Both the position numbers and the translations under genes were made by a program. From Glandiceps talaboti (Eukaryota; Hemichordata; Enteropneusta; Spengelidae): a stretch of 64,000 nucleotides of DNA. This document shows positions 1-14,839 of the stretch, one piece after another (position 1 is the stretch's first letter; each line of letters starts with the position of its first letter). The notes beneath the pieces are model-generated. The model saw only the letters and a list, made by a program, of their open reading frames with translations, was not told where the DNA came from and did no database searches. The stretch covers positions 13,634,709-13,698,708 of the forward strand of contig NC_135565.1 of the NCBI RefSeq assembly GCF_964340395.1, in the 5' to 3' direction.

Positions 1-3000
1 GCCTTATGGTAATTGTGGGAGTAAACGACAGTTTGGTGAAACGAATTCGAGATTGTTACGAGTATATGACAACTCCATGATGGATGAGTGCAAGTCTGGT
101 GTACTCGGGAGTATTTGTACGAGCACTTCCAGTGTTCTCTGCGATCTGCTTTTACAAGCAGAGCAAGTACCCAAACTGGCACTCATACAGCAGGAGGTTC
201 AATTACATGTACTATGACGTAATGAAACAGCAAATTCTGTAAACATCATACTGTGCATTGACATGATTTTGTATGCAAGGAATTTTCACATCATTAACAT
301 TCAGTAATGCAAAAAAAGTTTTTCAGTGTTGCACTGCCAGTGTACAAAACACTAGCATGCGCTTAATACTCCATTGCAAGATAATCACTAGTACACGTAT
401 ATATGTAATAATAGACATGAATGAAACTATTAGATCAAAATTCTAGATTATGTAAACAAGATTTTGTTGAACTATATTTGACTATATTTATTGAGTTACA
501 GTTGTTAGCTATAATCAAAATTTGACTTTTGCTCACTCCACACTAGTATTGTAATATCCAAGATTCCATTCATGAGTGTAAGATAGCAAATCTTGTACGT
601 ATACGATTGTTGCTCATTTATCACCAGTGTTGCTAAACTATATTTGTATCAGTATCTTGTCAAATGGTATGAAAAGATAAAAGATTCTAGAAGGCAAATT
701 ATAAGGTTAGTTGCTGTAGGAAAGCTGCAAGTAAACGATAAGATATTGAAAAGTGAAGAAATGAGATGGTTGATTTTCCAACATATTAGTCCCCCGTATA
801 TATATCACGGTTTACCTGTTCCTGATATGATTTATGGGGATATCTTACTCCACATTGTCGTAGGATGCAAATAACATGTATTCTAGTGTGACACGGTGTG
901 TGCAGGTAATTCAGTGTGGTCATGATTGATACATACTGATTTTAATATGTCATCTTGCATCAGTGACAATGAGTCGTCAGTCGGTGTTTTTCCGACAATC
1001 CAATTAGAATTGACTTTGTATCTGTCCAATTACATTGATTCTTTGCTTGGCTGAGGAAGAGGCATGGTATCGTCTTGGCTTTAAAATTCAATGCATTTGG
1101 TAATAGAATATCCATACCTAGTAACAGTCAGGGGGCCATGTTTAGGATGTTCCCTGGAGATGTGATACATCCTGTCCAAACCCTGACTAATGTTTCCCTC
1201 ATGTTAGCCTCCCCATTTTCAAACTTTGATCTAAGAGTAGTGAGCTAAGAGAGCAACGTTTACCTAGAGATGGGAGATAGCATCACCAGCTATTAAAAGC
1301 TGAAGAGTTTCCAGTGCTGTTTAGTTTGATAGCTGAAATATTTTAACTTGTGTATGCTAGCTCTGGGCTAGGTTTTGCCGTCTGTAATGGTTGTGTATTA
1401 TAATATAGCAGCATTCATATAGCATGTTACGTGGACTTGTAGTGCTGTTAGAGTCAACTCATCAAGTTGTGAAAATGACTCAGTATGTCAAGATTCAGTG
1501 ATTGACCACTGCTAAGTGTTGAGGCATAGGATGTAGTTTAATCCAAAGGCGCCATCGTATTTATAGAAAAAAGGAAAACACATCAGTAGAGGTTTTATGC
1601 ATGAATCAAGTGGAGTATTATCCAGGGATTTGTGTTACTTTATGCAGTGCTCACGATGCAGAGTCAAAGGACTTGTGCCCAAGTATGCATTACTCTGGGT
1701 AAGTGATTTCTTGTGCTACCAAAGTTAAGTTGTTTCATTCTCTCCTCCAGATGGAGTTTTATCATCCTCGCAATATTGCAGCTGTTTTCCTGTGTTTTTG
1801 TCCAGCTATACAGAATGATTTATATTGTAGACAGACTGAAAGGAATGTAGAAATGGTTAAATGGGGCAGTATTGATTTCTTTTATAAAAGTTGTCATGTG
1901 TGCTTAATGATAAGAATACAGAATGGAATAAAAGTGCGTGACTGTTGGTCGACTGGGATATGTGACTGTTCTTTCGTCAACCATAGCATGGTCATTATGG
2001 GGATGAATTTCTGTCTCAGTAGACTTTACCTTGTTGTCTATTCAACCTGCAAAAAAAGAACAACATTAAAACACTGGAGTTAAAAAAATTAAGTAAATGT
2101 CTTGTGTTTAATAGAAATTTAGTCAAAACTTTTTTGTTGAAGGGCAGTGTTTTATTGGTTATCGCATTAGTGTTTTCTCGATACGGATTACATGGGATGT
2201 TCATTTGTTCTGGACCAAGTTTTGCCATTTTTGCCATCTGAAGTGGGCTTTTAAGGATGGCAAGTGTGTAACATCTACCTGAGTTCTCCTGGAATTCTAC
2301 CAGTGTTCCCTACTATTGTTTTCATTAAGGGTGGCAAGTAGGTCAAATCTACCAGAATACCTTAGGTATGAATATATCATGTTGGCAGGGGCTGCTGAAA
2401 AAATGATGGTATATGTACTTATTTTGAGAATCTATGCAAGTTTTGTAAGACTTGAGTAATCTCTTGTCTGTTACTGAGTTCCCAAACCTTTAAATTTCAT
2501 AATGAAAACTTGAAGATGAATCCTTCACTTACAAGATCCAAGTATTGAAAGATAAGATGCGAGGAAAATGAGCTTTGTATTCAAAGGTTAGAACTTCAAG
2601 GCAAGGGGATTTATATTTATAGCGCATTGGTTTAAACTAAAGTAGCATCTGAACTCTAATCAGCGCACACTGTAACTACTTAATTGAAGTCCAATTGCTA
2701 CATGTAAGGCTTAACTACTACATTTGTACATCAATTCAACTTTACATACTTGCCATTGTATTAGTTAACACGAACAATAGCGAGCGTGCAACATAGCCTT
2801 GTCAAGTAGTCCCAAACCTGAATGGAGTTCTGTAGAATTGTGTGTGTTACAGTATGTATGTCTGTATCATGTAGTATATACATGTGTATATATAAAAAAA
2901 AATCGCTGGGTGAATGTCCAAACAATAACATCAAGAATGTAGGACTAGGGACTGACTGTACAATAGTTGCATATTTGTAGTTATCCTAGGGAGTTAGGGT

Positions 3001-3180
3001 TAGAGTTTTGTCAGTGATAATTTTACTTCATACGCTGTTAGTAACAAAGTAGCTGCTCTAGGAGAGTTTGAATCCTTCGCAGTGGATAGACACAGTGCTG
3101 TATGTGTCCAACTTTTCCATGATCTTCATACCGTAAATGCCATGTGTGAAGATTAGAATAGTTAACGGTTATTTATATGG
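1..3180. other. AT-rich non-coding stretch, no gene recognised
   Basis: No open frame here has recognisable protein similarity or credible splice boundaries. The longest frames (about 126 codons near 1.7-2.1 kb and 93 codons near 0.6-0.87 kb) have low-complexity, AT-driven composition. One weak two-copy duplication of about 90 bp is seen around 2250-2365, sharing the motif ggcaagt...aaatctacc. Otherwise I see nothing in it. Confidence 0.6.
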
Positions 3181-3469
3181 CACCTGTGACATGATCCTTA
3201 ACAAAGCAGTTTGACCAATGAAGGTAAGGGAAGGTCACATAATGCACCACTGTAGTTGATGAGAAGGATTACAAACACCTGGTCAGATACTTGATTGGAT
3301 GTTTCAAAAGGTCATAGACCTTGAACATCTGTTACATGGTTTACAGTTTGACCAATAAATGTTATGCTGTTGAAGTAATCTGACCAATCATCTAGAACCC
3401 ACTAGAAGGATTGCAATCACTTGATTAGAAAACCTTCCACTGACTGTCAAGACATTTGAAAGCTGTGTA

Positions 3470-4085
3470 CTGCAACACCTGACCAACAGACAAGCTGATA
3501 TACACGAGAATTCATATTTAAGACAGCCCTGACCTCCAGCAGATTGCAAAAGTTGTTGATAATCATAAAAATGGCTACTAACAGTAAACAACTACATGTA
3601 TCGGCATACTACAGACCAATTCACATTTGACACATCATAACCAGGGAACAGACAGTCATATACACTTCATATTGAGACAACCCTGTCCAGTAGACAGTGT
3701 ACATGTATCGTACAGTTCATATTTGAGACAACCGTGTCCAGTTGACAGTGTGTATCCTTATCTTACAGTTCATATGTAAGGCAAGCATGGTCAGTTGACA
3801 GGCACATATCCACATACTGCAGCACATTGAGTTTATATTAATGAACTCTGCCCAATGATAAAACAAGCATCCTTACATTCCAGTTTATATATTTATTTAA
3901 GACAACTCTGGCTGGTAGATAGCCAACCATATACACTTCAAATTTTAGACTAACCTGTGTCCACATGCTATAGTTCACTTTAAAGACAAACCTTGCAATT
4001 AGGTAAGCATCATATACAGTTCATATTCAAGAAAAAACGAACCAACAGACAGACTTCCCTATACACTTCATATTTGAGACATTAA
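3470..4085. repeat. Degenerate tandem array, about 50-bp units, about 10 copies
   Basis: The motif ttcatatttgagacaaccctg recurs in diverged form at about 3511, 3666, 3716, 3769, 3883, 3936, 3972, 4019 and 4066. It is often followed by gtccagtagacag. Spacing is mostly 35-55 bp, with a few missing or unrecognisable units. Related but weaker motifs (tgaccaat) occur back to about 3200. This reads as an old minisatellite whose units have diverged strongly. No coding frame runs through it. Confidence 0.8.
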
Positions 4086-4089
4086 GTGT

Positions 4090-7000
4090 CGTATATTCAG
4101 TCTCAACTGTTTATTTGCCGGACAAAATGCCTGGGATTAATTCATCATACTTCCTAAGATATGGAATATAAGTAATGAAAAATACATGGTCTAATCAGAA
4201 CTTCTGATTGATGTTGATGGCCTGCAGGTGCATTGAAATGCTGTCTCTTATGAAATATGTTTGGTTACTTACTAAAACTTCATAAACTTGGCCGGTAATT
4301 AAATTTTATGTAATCCCACAGATTATACTGTGTCAGTCTCAGCTCGTAATCTTCTTTTCATAAATTGAAAATTGACTGATTTATTATCTTAAGGTTGATG
4401 TTGTCAAACAAAGCGATACTTTCAGAATTTTTTTTATGAGAAATGTAGGATGATGGAACTTGCTGTTTCTTGTCAGTGATATTTGTATTGAGTGAACTTA
4501 GGTTGTAATTTTTAGAAACTTCTGAAAGGGTAGAAAATTAGTGATAATGGATTCAAACAGTGCTAATTTCAATAATGTCGTAAAAAATGATAGGTGATAT
4601 TTCACATCATTTTTAGAGATATTTGGAAAGATGAAATTATTAAATTTTTATGACAATGATTGATTGCTTAGCTTTCCTGTTTGTGACAGAGAAAGCTACT
4701 GCTGTAGTGCTGTAGATCAGTTCATGTTTGCTACAGTGATTGGAAATTCACAGCGTAGCTTCTCACTTTATCAGTTTTCTGCCAGTGTTGCAGGAGGGCA
4801 TTGCACACTGATAAAGTTTGACCTGCAGACATCCAGCGACTCAAATACCATCCAAGCTACGACACCTGATGTCTGATACAGAATACTAATACGGCCTATC
4901 ATAGCGCAGCTGAAGATAGCATGTAGTCTTTCGGATTTAAAACACGCCAAGTACTGCGATTTCAATCACACCATTCATAGATCTCAAGGTCAATTGATTG
5001 AACTTCATTCATGCTGTAATAGCATGGTTTGGCATATCAATACTATAAAATGTGTATTTGTCAGCAATTTGGTTTGAACTTTGGTAGGTAATCACTGATT
5101 TGACATTTCAAACTGTTGTTGTATTTAGTAATCTTAATTTTGCTTTATTGTGTATTAAACGAGAAATTAATTATTTTCTAAAAACCTATAAAGTAATAAA
5201 TAATCACTGATTTTACATGTCAAAATCTTGTACATTTGTATATATTACTTCATCTTATAAATTAATTATATTCTGAAAACCTATAAAATAGGACTTAAAA
5301 TATTTTGTGTATTAAGCTACTTTGTTTTGCATCTTGAATTACTTGTTGTGTTTGAAGTAGTAAATTTCATGTATATGATCAATATGTAGAATTGCCGTGA
5401 ACAGAAAAATAAAAACCAAAGACTCCCGAAAGATCAGAAAATGGAACTACTATATTGATCACTTTAATTCATGTCCGTAATGCAAAAAAAACCCCCCAAA
5501 AACAGGATTGGCATTAAATAAAAATTTGGCATTCTTTATTACCATTGGTATTTTCATTCATGTGTAGTGATTACTAGAGACTACCAGACACCATAACTTA
5601 ATGGGTGGCACTAAACAAGATAGCATACCAGATCAAATGTGGAATCAATTATACTTGGATAATTAGCCAAGTTATCCACAGTCTGTGACATTTGAACTGA
5701 TTGCCATTCTGAGGTTTTCATTCTTTGGTATTTTCATTAAAGACAACCACAACAGTTCACTATAATTACAATGTATTTGTTAGTCTGTATTAATATTTTC
5801 ATATTATATAAATATGTATGACAATCAAAAGTTTGATATTAAAATTTATAATAACCCTTCTGGCAAATTGGTAATTAAGTATAACAGTACTTTGAATTTT
5901 TAAGTTGAAATAATGAATTCTTGATTTGAATTTTTGACAATATTAAATTCTTATGAAAAAATATTGACAATGTAGATTTTTAGATTGATATATATGTAAT
6001 AATGAAAAAATATTGACAAAGTAGATAAAGATTGATATGTATGTAACAATTTTGGATACCTAGGTTGTAATATTGATGACTCAAATTTTTAAATTGAGAT
6101 ACGGAAAATTTCAAATTCTTCATAATAAGATATTGCATTCACCATAAAACTAATACCTAAATGTACAAAGAAGAACATGGAAAATATAGCAGATGATATT
6201 CTCAGTGACATTTTACTGTCGTATTCAGTGAATGTTTTCATGGAATCATTATGTAATAAATTGTGCATGATAGTATAATCTCTTCGTTTAATGTCAGATT
6301 TTAGTATCTGTGGTACATCTGTCAAACATTGCGTGTAAGTGCATACTATCCATGCACTTATAGTTTGATATTTTTATCACACGTTGCTCATGTTACAAGC
6401 TATGGAAAGTACAAGCGCACCGCCGGTATTGTTCACAGGAAACGTTTAAACCATCGCGTATAAGAAACAAGGCGTTCAACTTCCTATACAAAAGCCAAAG
6501 TGTGGTTATTGGCAGTGTGAGATGAGTGCGAAATAAAACTTGAAAGGCACCGTATTGCTTGTTATTTTGTTCAGGTACTTGGTTGTGTATTTTGATACTA
6601 TTACGCTACTTATCAGCCAATTTTGAGAGAAAAGAAATTGTGGTTGAAAACAGTAAGTTTACACAGGTTGAGTTTAATGACAATACTCAGACTCCGGAGT
6701 GAAGATAAAAAACAAAAATATTGATCACGTCGAGGGTTATTATCCCCTGAGAGGTTCATTCTGTAGGGTGAAAAATGCATTTGGTGCTCTTATAATGTTT
6801 GAAGTTACCTATTTGAATGCCACATAATTATGCAAATATTTCGAAATCAGTTATGAGTGATTTTTGTATGGCTTCAAGAACATGATAAACTTGTTTTGAA
6901 TGAGGTTCATTGACACCAAGATCGAGAAAAACATGGTAATGATATTTTTGAACTCAGAACTTAGCTGTGATTAATGTTTTAGTTTGAGGCAAACAGTTAA

Positions 7001-10000
7001 TGACGTGTTAGGCTTTTGGTGAAGGAAAAGTTCATGAATCTAATTTTGTAACACATACCATGATTGTTATGACATAAAAATGGTCTTTTAAAAAATTTCT
7101 AGCATCACATATTTGAAATATGGACCTACGATTTAAGAAACAACATTTGAATAACGCTGAGACTAGTGAAGAAGTGATATCCAAACTACCTTCCCATTCT
7201 CTCCCCCCCCCCCTTTCCTAATTCTGGTACTAATTAGAACCAAATATACCTATAAACTACATATGTTTGAGCAAAGACAACTTACCAATCAGCAAATGGT
7301 TAACATTTAGTTTGTCCCAACAGTGCTAGCCAATTGAGTATGTTGTTTCTTGAAATGAAATTATGCTGTCCAATCAGTACTCTACAATCAATCAATGTGA
7401 AAATGTCAAACTCATGCAGAAAGTGTAACACAGTCACCCCGATAACTTGAAAGTCTGTTTGATAAGAATATAGAAATAGGCCATGCTCTTTACAGGTTTG
7501 CATTGTTAATCACATTAACACAAATATAGCGTACTATAAGTGTTAAGTGAATTCATGACGCAGACAATACCAGTTGCAATTCATAATTTTGTTACACAAA
7601 AATAGTAAAATTTATGACAGAAAAGGGCTTTCTTTGACGGCTCACTGCAGGTGTACATAGAAACAACACAATGAATCAAGAATCAAGTGAGGGAATTAGT
7701 ATTCCGAGACGTACGTACGACGTAATGTTATTACTTATCTCCCATCATTCGCAACTATCCAGTCATAATTGCAAATAAAGTTAAAATCAATCCACCTAAT
7801 GTTTCTGCATGAATGACTACATTGCAACTGCTTTCCCACTATCACGTCTGATTTCTGGTCTTTTCCATAGTATTTGCATTCCGTAAGGAGATTCCACTAG
7901 AAATGCCATTGACACTTCATATTTCAAGGATAAGAATGATTTCTGAAGGAACTGAGTAAAACTTTCATGTGGTGGTGTAAGATTTTGAGAAACTTAATAA
8001 AACAGGAAATTAAGGAGATGGTGAACTGGTTAATGTAATTCAATGACTTCCAAAACAAAAAGAGAGTAAACACTCAAGAGTGAAACTATATGTATGTGAC
8101 CTTTGACATCACAAGGGATTGTGGGAAATATAACATGGCAGCTTATTTGCATATTTGATGGCAAACATGGAAACCCCTTAACCAAAACAGTGGTCATTTC
8201 AGTTCAACGTTCTACCAATATGTAATGATTGGTGCATTTCAAGGGTAGGCATGTGCTTGTGAGCTATAAGATGAAATTATAGCAATGAAAACAGTCATAA
8301 TCGTGATGAATGCATGTGCGGTACATTAATATTAGGATAATGGTTAGTTACTATACTTAGGAGTCCTTGCTCTTAAAATATAAGGCTGTCTTTAAACAGT
8401 TGATCTTAGACTGATATTGTGGTGATACTGGCATGATAATCCAGTGATGATGGCATGATATTTGAGGCAGGAATGATAACAAGGGAGCACTTAACATTTA
8501 AACTAAAAGTGATAAAAGTTCATGTAACATTTATTGGTGGCAAATGAAGCATTCAAAGTAAAGACCCAGAAGGCATAGTGAAACATTGATGCACCGGTGC
8601 TGCGTGTAATGACCTTGTCAGGGACAACTGCAGGAAAGGTCAAATTGGGAAGAAGATATGTGGGAAGGAAAAATATGGGAAAGGGAAGAAAGATGATATG
8701 CTCTTTATAATTTGTGGTATTTTGTACTGTGATTAGAAAAGTCACGACATCCATTTGGCACAGAGATTAGGCAAATCAGTTTTACAAATCCCGTAGATTT
8801 CTCTCTCCCATGCATATGAACCAAATATACATTAATAACTAATTTTAGAAGGATTGAATTGTAATGGGGATATCTTTCAGATGTATTCTTCATGAGAATT
8901 CTTTGCTGGATAGATGATAACAGTGCACAGTATTTACTTTGTACAGATTAGATAGCATTCAAAATGAAAGACCTAATTTTGAAATCTGTTCATCATGAGA
9001 TAAGATGAGCTTGTTGATAGGTATCAAAGAGACATGAAAACAAACGAGTTACTATGGTGATAGTTGGTTGATTTGAAAGAGCTAAATGTGGGAAAACGGC
9101 CAACAAGCATGATCAGTGAAAAAAACACTTGATTAAGTATTAATGAGTTTGAGGTGATAGACGCTGATATTGTTAATGTGATTTTCAGTCTAGCTGTACA
9201 GTGTATATGAAAATAAAACATTTATAGTCCAGAAGTGAATCTCTGTCAGGGTGATCCATTCATCCATTTATTTTTTTCTCAAATTAACACCTCAGAAATG
9301 ATGGGTTGGTTGGTTAACTACCAAAAAGGAAAACAAAATTGGGTGTGTTGCATGTACATGTTGTTCATTTATACTTTGAACAATCTAGATGCCTTAAAAA
9401 TGACACTTAAAAACAGGATAGTATGAAACATTTGTTACATAATTCAGCAATAGCGAGAAAGTATTATTTTTGCCCAGGTAGTGCTTGTAGTTTCATTTGA
9501 TGTTGTTACCATCATCAACTCTTTTTTCCTAATCTGGCCATAGAGGGTGTTATTATTTTCATTTTTTGGCTTCTTTCTAGAAATAGTAAGGTCTTAATTG
9601 TGTCTTGGGAAACAGAAAAATGATAAAGCTACCCATAGGAACTGTAAGAGAGTTATAGAAATCCATTGTCGATTCTTAAGATCATTGCACGTGAGGTAGG
9701 TTAAATGAAGATAACTCCTGATGCCATGATTGTGTACTTTTTTGAAAGAAAATGAAGATTGGAATAACCATGAATATCATAAATTCTCAAGAAACTTTTG
9801 TATCAGGAATGATCAAAATGTATGTTAAAAGTTTTTAAAAAGTAGCTTAAATGAAAATAAATGACAGGAATGGTAGGAAAAATGGTATCAAAAATATTTG
9901 AAAAAGTTTATGAAATAGTAATATCTGAAGGGAAAATGAATTACAACACAGGTTAGGAAAAATCGTATAAAATGTATGAAAAGCTAAGTTATAGATATCA

Positions 10001-10240
10001 AGAACATGAGATGAAAAATGAGATAATGGATATGCTGTAGGCACTGTAAATTTGCTGATAATTGACAGGTTTGAGCAGTAGTTACATCATCGTTTTGATG
10101 ACTGAATATAACATGAGTTTATATATCATTTGTATGCAGAAAGATAATACAGTATTTGTACCTACATGTTGACCTCTTCTATCAAAAATCATAATTTTCA
10201 TCGGCATAATACAGACTTCAGTAATAATTCTTCTGTTTTC
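4090..10240. other. AT-rich non-coding stretch with minor duplications
   Basis: This is mostly unique-looking AT-rich sequence. Two local duplications are visible. One lies around 5087-5325: two units of about 118 bp, each with taatcactgatttnacat and a later aaacctataaa. The other lies around 5940-6050: two units with gaaaaaatattgacaa. A 12-base C run sits near 7202-7213. One weak exon-like frame on the minus strand at 6157-6318 is discussed under findings. No gene is called. Confidence 0.55.
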
Positions 10241-10465
10241 TCAGTGTCAGGCCCCCAAGTGTCTAGTTTTGGAATAAATCAAATGCCTCAAGCAGCAAAT
10301 GTTAACTGATTTCAGACAGATAGCACAAAAAATTGTATGTCTTTCATGCTGAAATGCAAGACTTTCATGCTATTCTACCAATTCCCGATGTCTGGCCCCA
10401 AAGTGCATAGTTTGAAAATAAATCAAATGTGCTCCAGATAGCAAAATTTAATGAATTTCAAATGG
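10240..10465. repeat. Two-copy local duplication, about 145 bp apart
   Basis: The segment at about 10245 (tcaggcccccaagtgtctag, then aataaatcaaatg, then a short gap and gcaaatg/ttaactgatttca) is repeated in diverged form at about 10388 (tctggccccaaagtgcatag, then aataaatcaaatg, then taatgaatttca). The order of motifs is the same in both units, so this is a tandem duplication rather than chance similarity. Confidence 0.7.
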
Positions 10466-11014
10466 AAGGTATTCCCTAGATGGGGATACAAGCCCTTTAG
10501 GTCAATCTAGTAATAGATAGTTAGGGAGTTTCCCTTAAGCACAGTTTTAATCGGAGGGAACATTTTCAGAAATAATGCAAATTTAATCCATTTTCAAGCC
10601 TTGAAATTGCCTGTTTACCACAACTTTGGTTTGCAGTACGATTTATGTTTGAGTCACATCTCTAGATCAAAAGATCTGATATGATAATTGCTTCTGCCAA
10701 GATGAAATTTTTTGGCAGCCATCTTTGATATGTCAGAGGTTAAAGGTCAAACAAGGCTTGCCAAAACAATGATTTTTGATGTTTTGCTGTTGACTGATAT
10801 TCACAGAAATGTAATTATGAGTATTTTTTCAGTTTCACTTTGATGAAATTACATGACTATAAGGCAGCCTTGTGATGTACATTTGGTTATCTCCTAACAT
10901 TAGTTTTCAACTTTGATTATTTGAAGTGTGAGTTTAAATATTCAAAATGGCTGACGGATTTTGACTTTTGCATTATAATATTTAAATAGCACCAATAATG
11001 TGAGTTGTTACCAC

Positions 11015-11170
11015 AAATTTTATAATTTGAAGTGCCAGATTATCAGCATTTTAGCCATGCATGGTAAAAACAGTTATATACTATAAAAATAGTGACAATA
11101 ATGTAATTTTATAATTTTGAATGCCAAACTATCAACATTTTAACCACACATGATAAAAACAGTTGTAGGT
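11015..11170. repeat. Two-copy tandem duplication, about 85-bp units
   Basis: Two adjacent units share ttataattttgaatgcc, then atcaacattttaacca, then tgataaaaacagtt. The first copy starts near 11018 and the second near 11105. Divergence is about 20 percent by eye. Confidence 0.75.
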
Positions 11171-12202
11171 CGATATGTGTTTGTGCATGCAGCCACCAGC
11201 ACTGTAGTCAAAACTTGAAGGAAGCAGCTAAGATCAGCATTCTGTCCAGTTAGCGTTAAATTTATGGTAGCGTGATGTTCTTATGTACGCTGACTACATA
11301 GATCTTGCTTTACAATTCTAATCCTAAAATAAAAGTTAAAAAAGGAGATCCTGTATGTGTTAGAATTTTAGGAACATTTATATGCATGTAGTTATATTCT
11401 TTAATAATTCAAGTCTCATTTGACACCATGATCAAGGATCTAAAGTACTTGTACACGACAATCCCATCACTCAGTTTATGATACCAGATAATCATCTGAA
11501 AATATCCAATGTACACATGTTGGGTATCACCCTTACACAACAAACATGTAAAGTATGTCTTGTATGTGTAAAGATAGAACTAGAGTAAATTTAGCTGTAA
11601 TAATACACCACTGACTATAAATATACATCAGTGTCAAATTTATAGAAAGAGATAGTTTATATAGACACTGTATGGTCATGCATATGTATGAGAGATATCC
11701 AACTCTGGGGATTTGGCAGAGTGAGACTCCATACTAATATGATAACATATGATGGGCTAGATGAGATGATTTGATCTCTACATGTATATGTTGTGTGTTG
11801 ATTAATGACATCCAGCCTAGAACCATGTAGGCAGATGCTAGAGTTAACACGATGTGGAGATTCCGTCGGCAGGACACAGGGAGAAGTCGCCAGGTAAAAA
11901 CTATCCCATATTATCCAGGGTGTTCTTTTAAGGCAATTCTAATGTACGTGGGAGTGGTTTTGTTGGGGGAAATAGTCAGATGGTTACCAGGGCAACTGCT
12001 GGAATGTAACATGTGACTGTGTGGGCAGGAGGACAATTTCTGATATTTTTCACGTCAACGACTCCACTCTAAAGATGATTTTATATGCTATGTATAGTGC
12101 ATGGTAATCAGGTGATATGATGGTGTGCAGTTTCTGTATTTTATAACTGCTGCAAAGGTGTAGATTTCAGTATTCACACAGTCATTGCATTCTCTTTATA
12201 CA

Positions 12203-12205
<3 letters not shown>

Positions 12206-12254
<49 letters not shown>
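12206..12254. repeat. (TC)n microsatellite
   Basis: An uninterrupted TC dinucleotide run of about 49 bases, followed by two aacctctc variants. Confidence 0.97.
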
Positions 12255-12258
<4 letters not shown>

Positions 12259-12939
12259 TCTCAACCTCTTTCTATAAACAAATTGTTCTTAAAAACAAAT
12301 TGTTTGTAAAAATGAGTTCACAATTTAGAAATTGCAATGAAATAACTTGCTCCTATTGATGTTAACTCAAAAGGGTGTATACTATAAGAAACTGTTCATA
12401 AGAACAGAGTTAACAATATAGAGGTTTGAGTAAAACAACAGTACCCCTGAATTTGATTGAGTCTAATTATGCTACCTATGCATTAATGTATGAAATGTCT
12501 CTGAACACTTCAAATGAGATACATTTTGATATGTTTCAGGAAACATTAATTAGGTGTTGACATAATTATTTTATGATAATTACATATGAATGAATTACTG
12601 GATTAGTAATTGTTTTAGTGAATCAGGTAATTACTTCTTTAGTTCTTATCATTTATCAAGATTTATCTGATAGATAATTAATTGATAATATCACAAATAG
12701 ATAAAATTCACACCAAAAATACCATATCTCATCAAAGTATTAAGACCAGAATACGAGTACAGTGTACAGTAACTACTACTCCTGTGGGTTTGAGGTGCAA
12801 TTTATGTCAGCAAAGTTGAACAGAAATAGGGTTAGAATTAAATAGATGTTAATCCCGTTGTCAGATAGGAAAGTATCAAAGAATATCTTGTGAATCTGAA
12901 TTGTTATGAGATAATTCATTTTGTCTGATGATTCTGATT

Positions 12940-13070
12940 TACCGTATGTCTGAAACACTAAGTCTGGCAAGACAGTGGAGGGTTAGCATTTCATGTGTAA
13001 GTAGTTGTTGTTTATATGCTGAGACACTAAGTCTGTTGTGTCAGCAGACAATTAGTATATCATGTATAAA
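12940..13070. repeat. Two-copy duplication with gacactaagtctg motif
   Basis: The motif tgtctgaaacactaagtctg near 12946 recurs as gctgagacactaagtctg near 13018. Each is followed by similar gacag/cagcaga and tagcatttcatgt/tagtatatcatgt segments. Period is about 73 bp. Confidence 0.7.
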
Positions 13071-13329
13071 CAACATCTTTTATATTTACCGAATCGACAA
13101 CACGTGGCCTCATCACTGGTCAATTATTACATCATCAAATTCATGTCTTCGGCATGGGATTATGAAATTTTACTGTTTCACAGTTCCTTCCCATGATGCA
13201 ATGCAGGACAGTTGAAATTCTCTCTAGGGAGTCTTGATGGCAGGCCTCAGATGGTCCTCCCTCTACACATAAAGGACTTTTAACAGACTCGGAAACGTTT
13301 GATAGCATTTTTGCGCCACTCAGTCTCTA

Positions 13330-14030
13330 CTTTTAAAAGTTGTACAAATACCGTTTAAAGAACTCATAAAGAGGGCTCTGTACATCTGTTGTGGACACTT
13401 CAAAGGACATTTTGTGTAGATGTGAGAGGTCTGCGTCTTTGAAATACTTGCAATGTGTTTTTAGAGATGTATAAAAGATTTCACAGCCTACTTCAAAGAC
13501 TTGCAATACAAGAAAAGAATTCATAAATACAAGGGAACTCTTAGACACACCACTTACAACTTAACAAATTGCATGTGTACAGTTGGGCTTAACTAAGTGT
13601 ATGCATAAAATAGAGTATTTTGTACGGATGTTAGAGGTCACGCTAATGAACTTCTTAGAAATGCACATAGCATCTTTTTAGATCATTTAAAGGAGTTAAG
13701 AACACTTTAAATGTGCTCACAGTATCTTTTTAGAGTTGTATAAAGCGCTAAGAACTGCTTTTAAAAATTGCACGCAGTATATCTTGTAGGGAGATCTAAA
13801 AAAATTTAAGAACTTCTGGATAATTTATGCACTACCTTTTTTTAGAGAACTTTTGGAAAATGCACCCGCTACCTTTTTAGAGAGATGTGCAAGATTTTAA
13901 GAACTTCTTTGAAATACATACAGTATATTTTTAGAGTTAAATAAAAGAGTGAAGAACTTTCTTAGAAATACACGTAGTAGCTTTATGGAGATACATAAAA
14001 AGGTTTTAAAGGTTCCTTAAGGGACATTAA
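13330..14030. repeat. Degenerate tandem array, about 55-bp units, roughly 10 copies
   Basis: A motif of the type agtatctttttagagatgta, followed by ttaagaacttcttngaaatgcac, recurs with a period of about 50-60 bp. Clear copies begin near 13452, 13668, 13720, 13778, 13831, 13868, 13921 and 13975. Units are diverged and show small insertions and deletions. A minus-strand 71-codon frame inside the first units reads repeat sequence only. Confidence 0.85.
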
Positions 14031-14839
14031 ACAAATTTAAATTCAAAAGAGAATGCATAAACTATATTTAGTATTTGACAGGTGTAAGGATGTAGTGAAA
14101 GCTGAACAGGACAATGCCACAGGAAGCGAAATATCATGGAATGGATCGGAATATGATGGAACGTGGGGTCTTGGAATTATCAGCAGGAGAGATAGGAAGT
14201 ATAGTGCCAATTGTGCAATTATATAGTGAAATTGTACAACGTAAAGTGAATGAGTAATGACTTAAATTCTATCATTTCGCCATGAATTATAAATATTGAT
14301 GTTGTAAAACAAAATCTGTAATTGTTTGACTATTTTATGCAAAATGTCACTTTTTAAGATCTTTGTTGAATTATAGATATGTGTAAAATGCAGAAACATA
14401 TATATTTATATGATAATTTCACACCATGACTTTATTTCACATCTTCAATAAATTTTTAATATCTACATACGTTGTATAGTTGAATCTATTCCTGACTAAG
14501 TTTTTACCTGTCGTTAGACTTCTTTAGGGACAGTGTTTCCACGGAATTTTTACGCATCAATTATTGCCGAAGTATCAGTATTAGCATATTTTGCTATACT
14601 GTGCATCATTTGGAGAAGGAAGTATTGAGAAAAATATGAAGTAACGTTGGCGGTTTTTGGTTTTGAAAGATCACGTAAAATGTTGTGCAATGTTTTTGAA
14701 ATGATACTTTTGAGACATGCTTCAGTCGTCAACTAGTTATAACTTTATTATTTACTATCAGATGAATATGATTTAAAGGTCCAAATGAGAGATAAGGATT
14801 AAAAAAATTTTGGATTGAAAAACAGCTTCTGGCAGAAAT

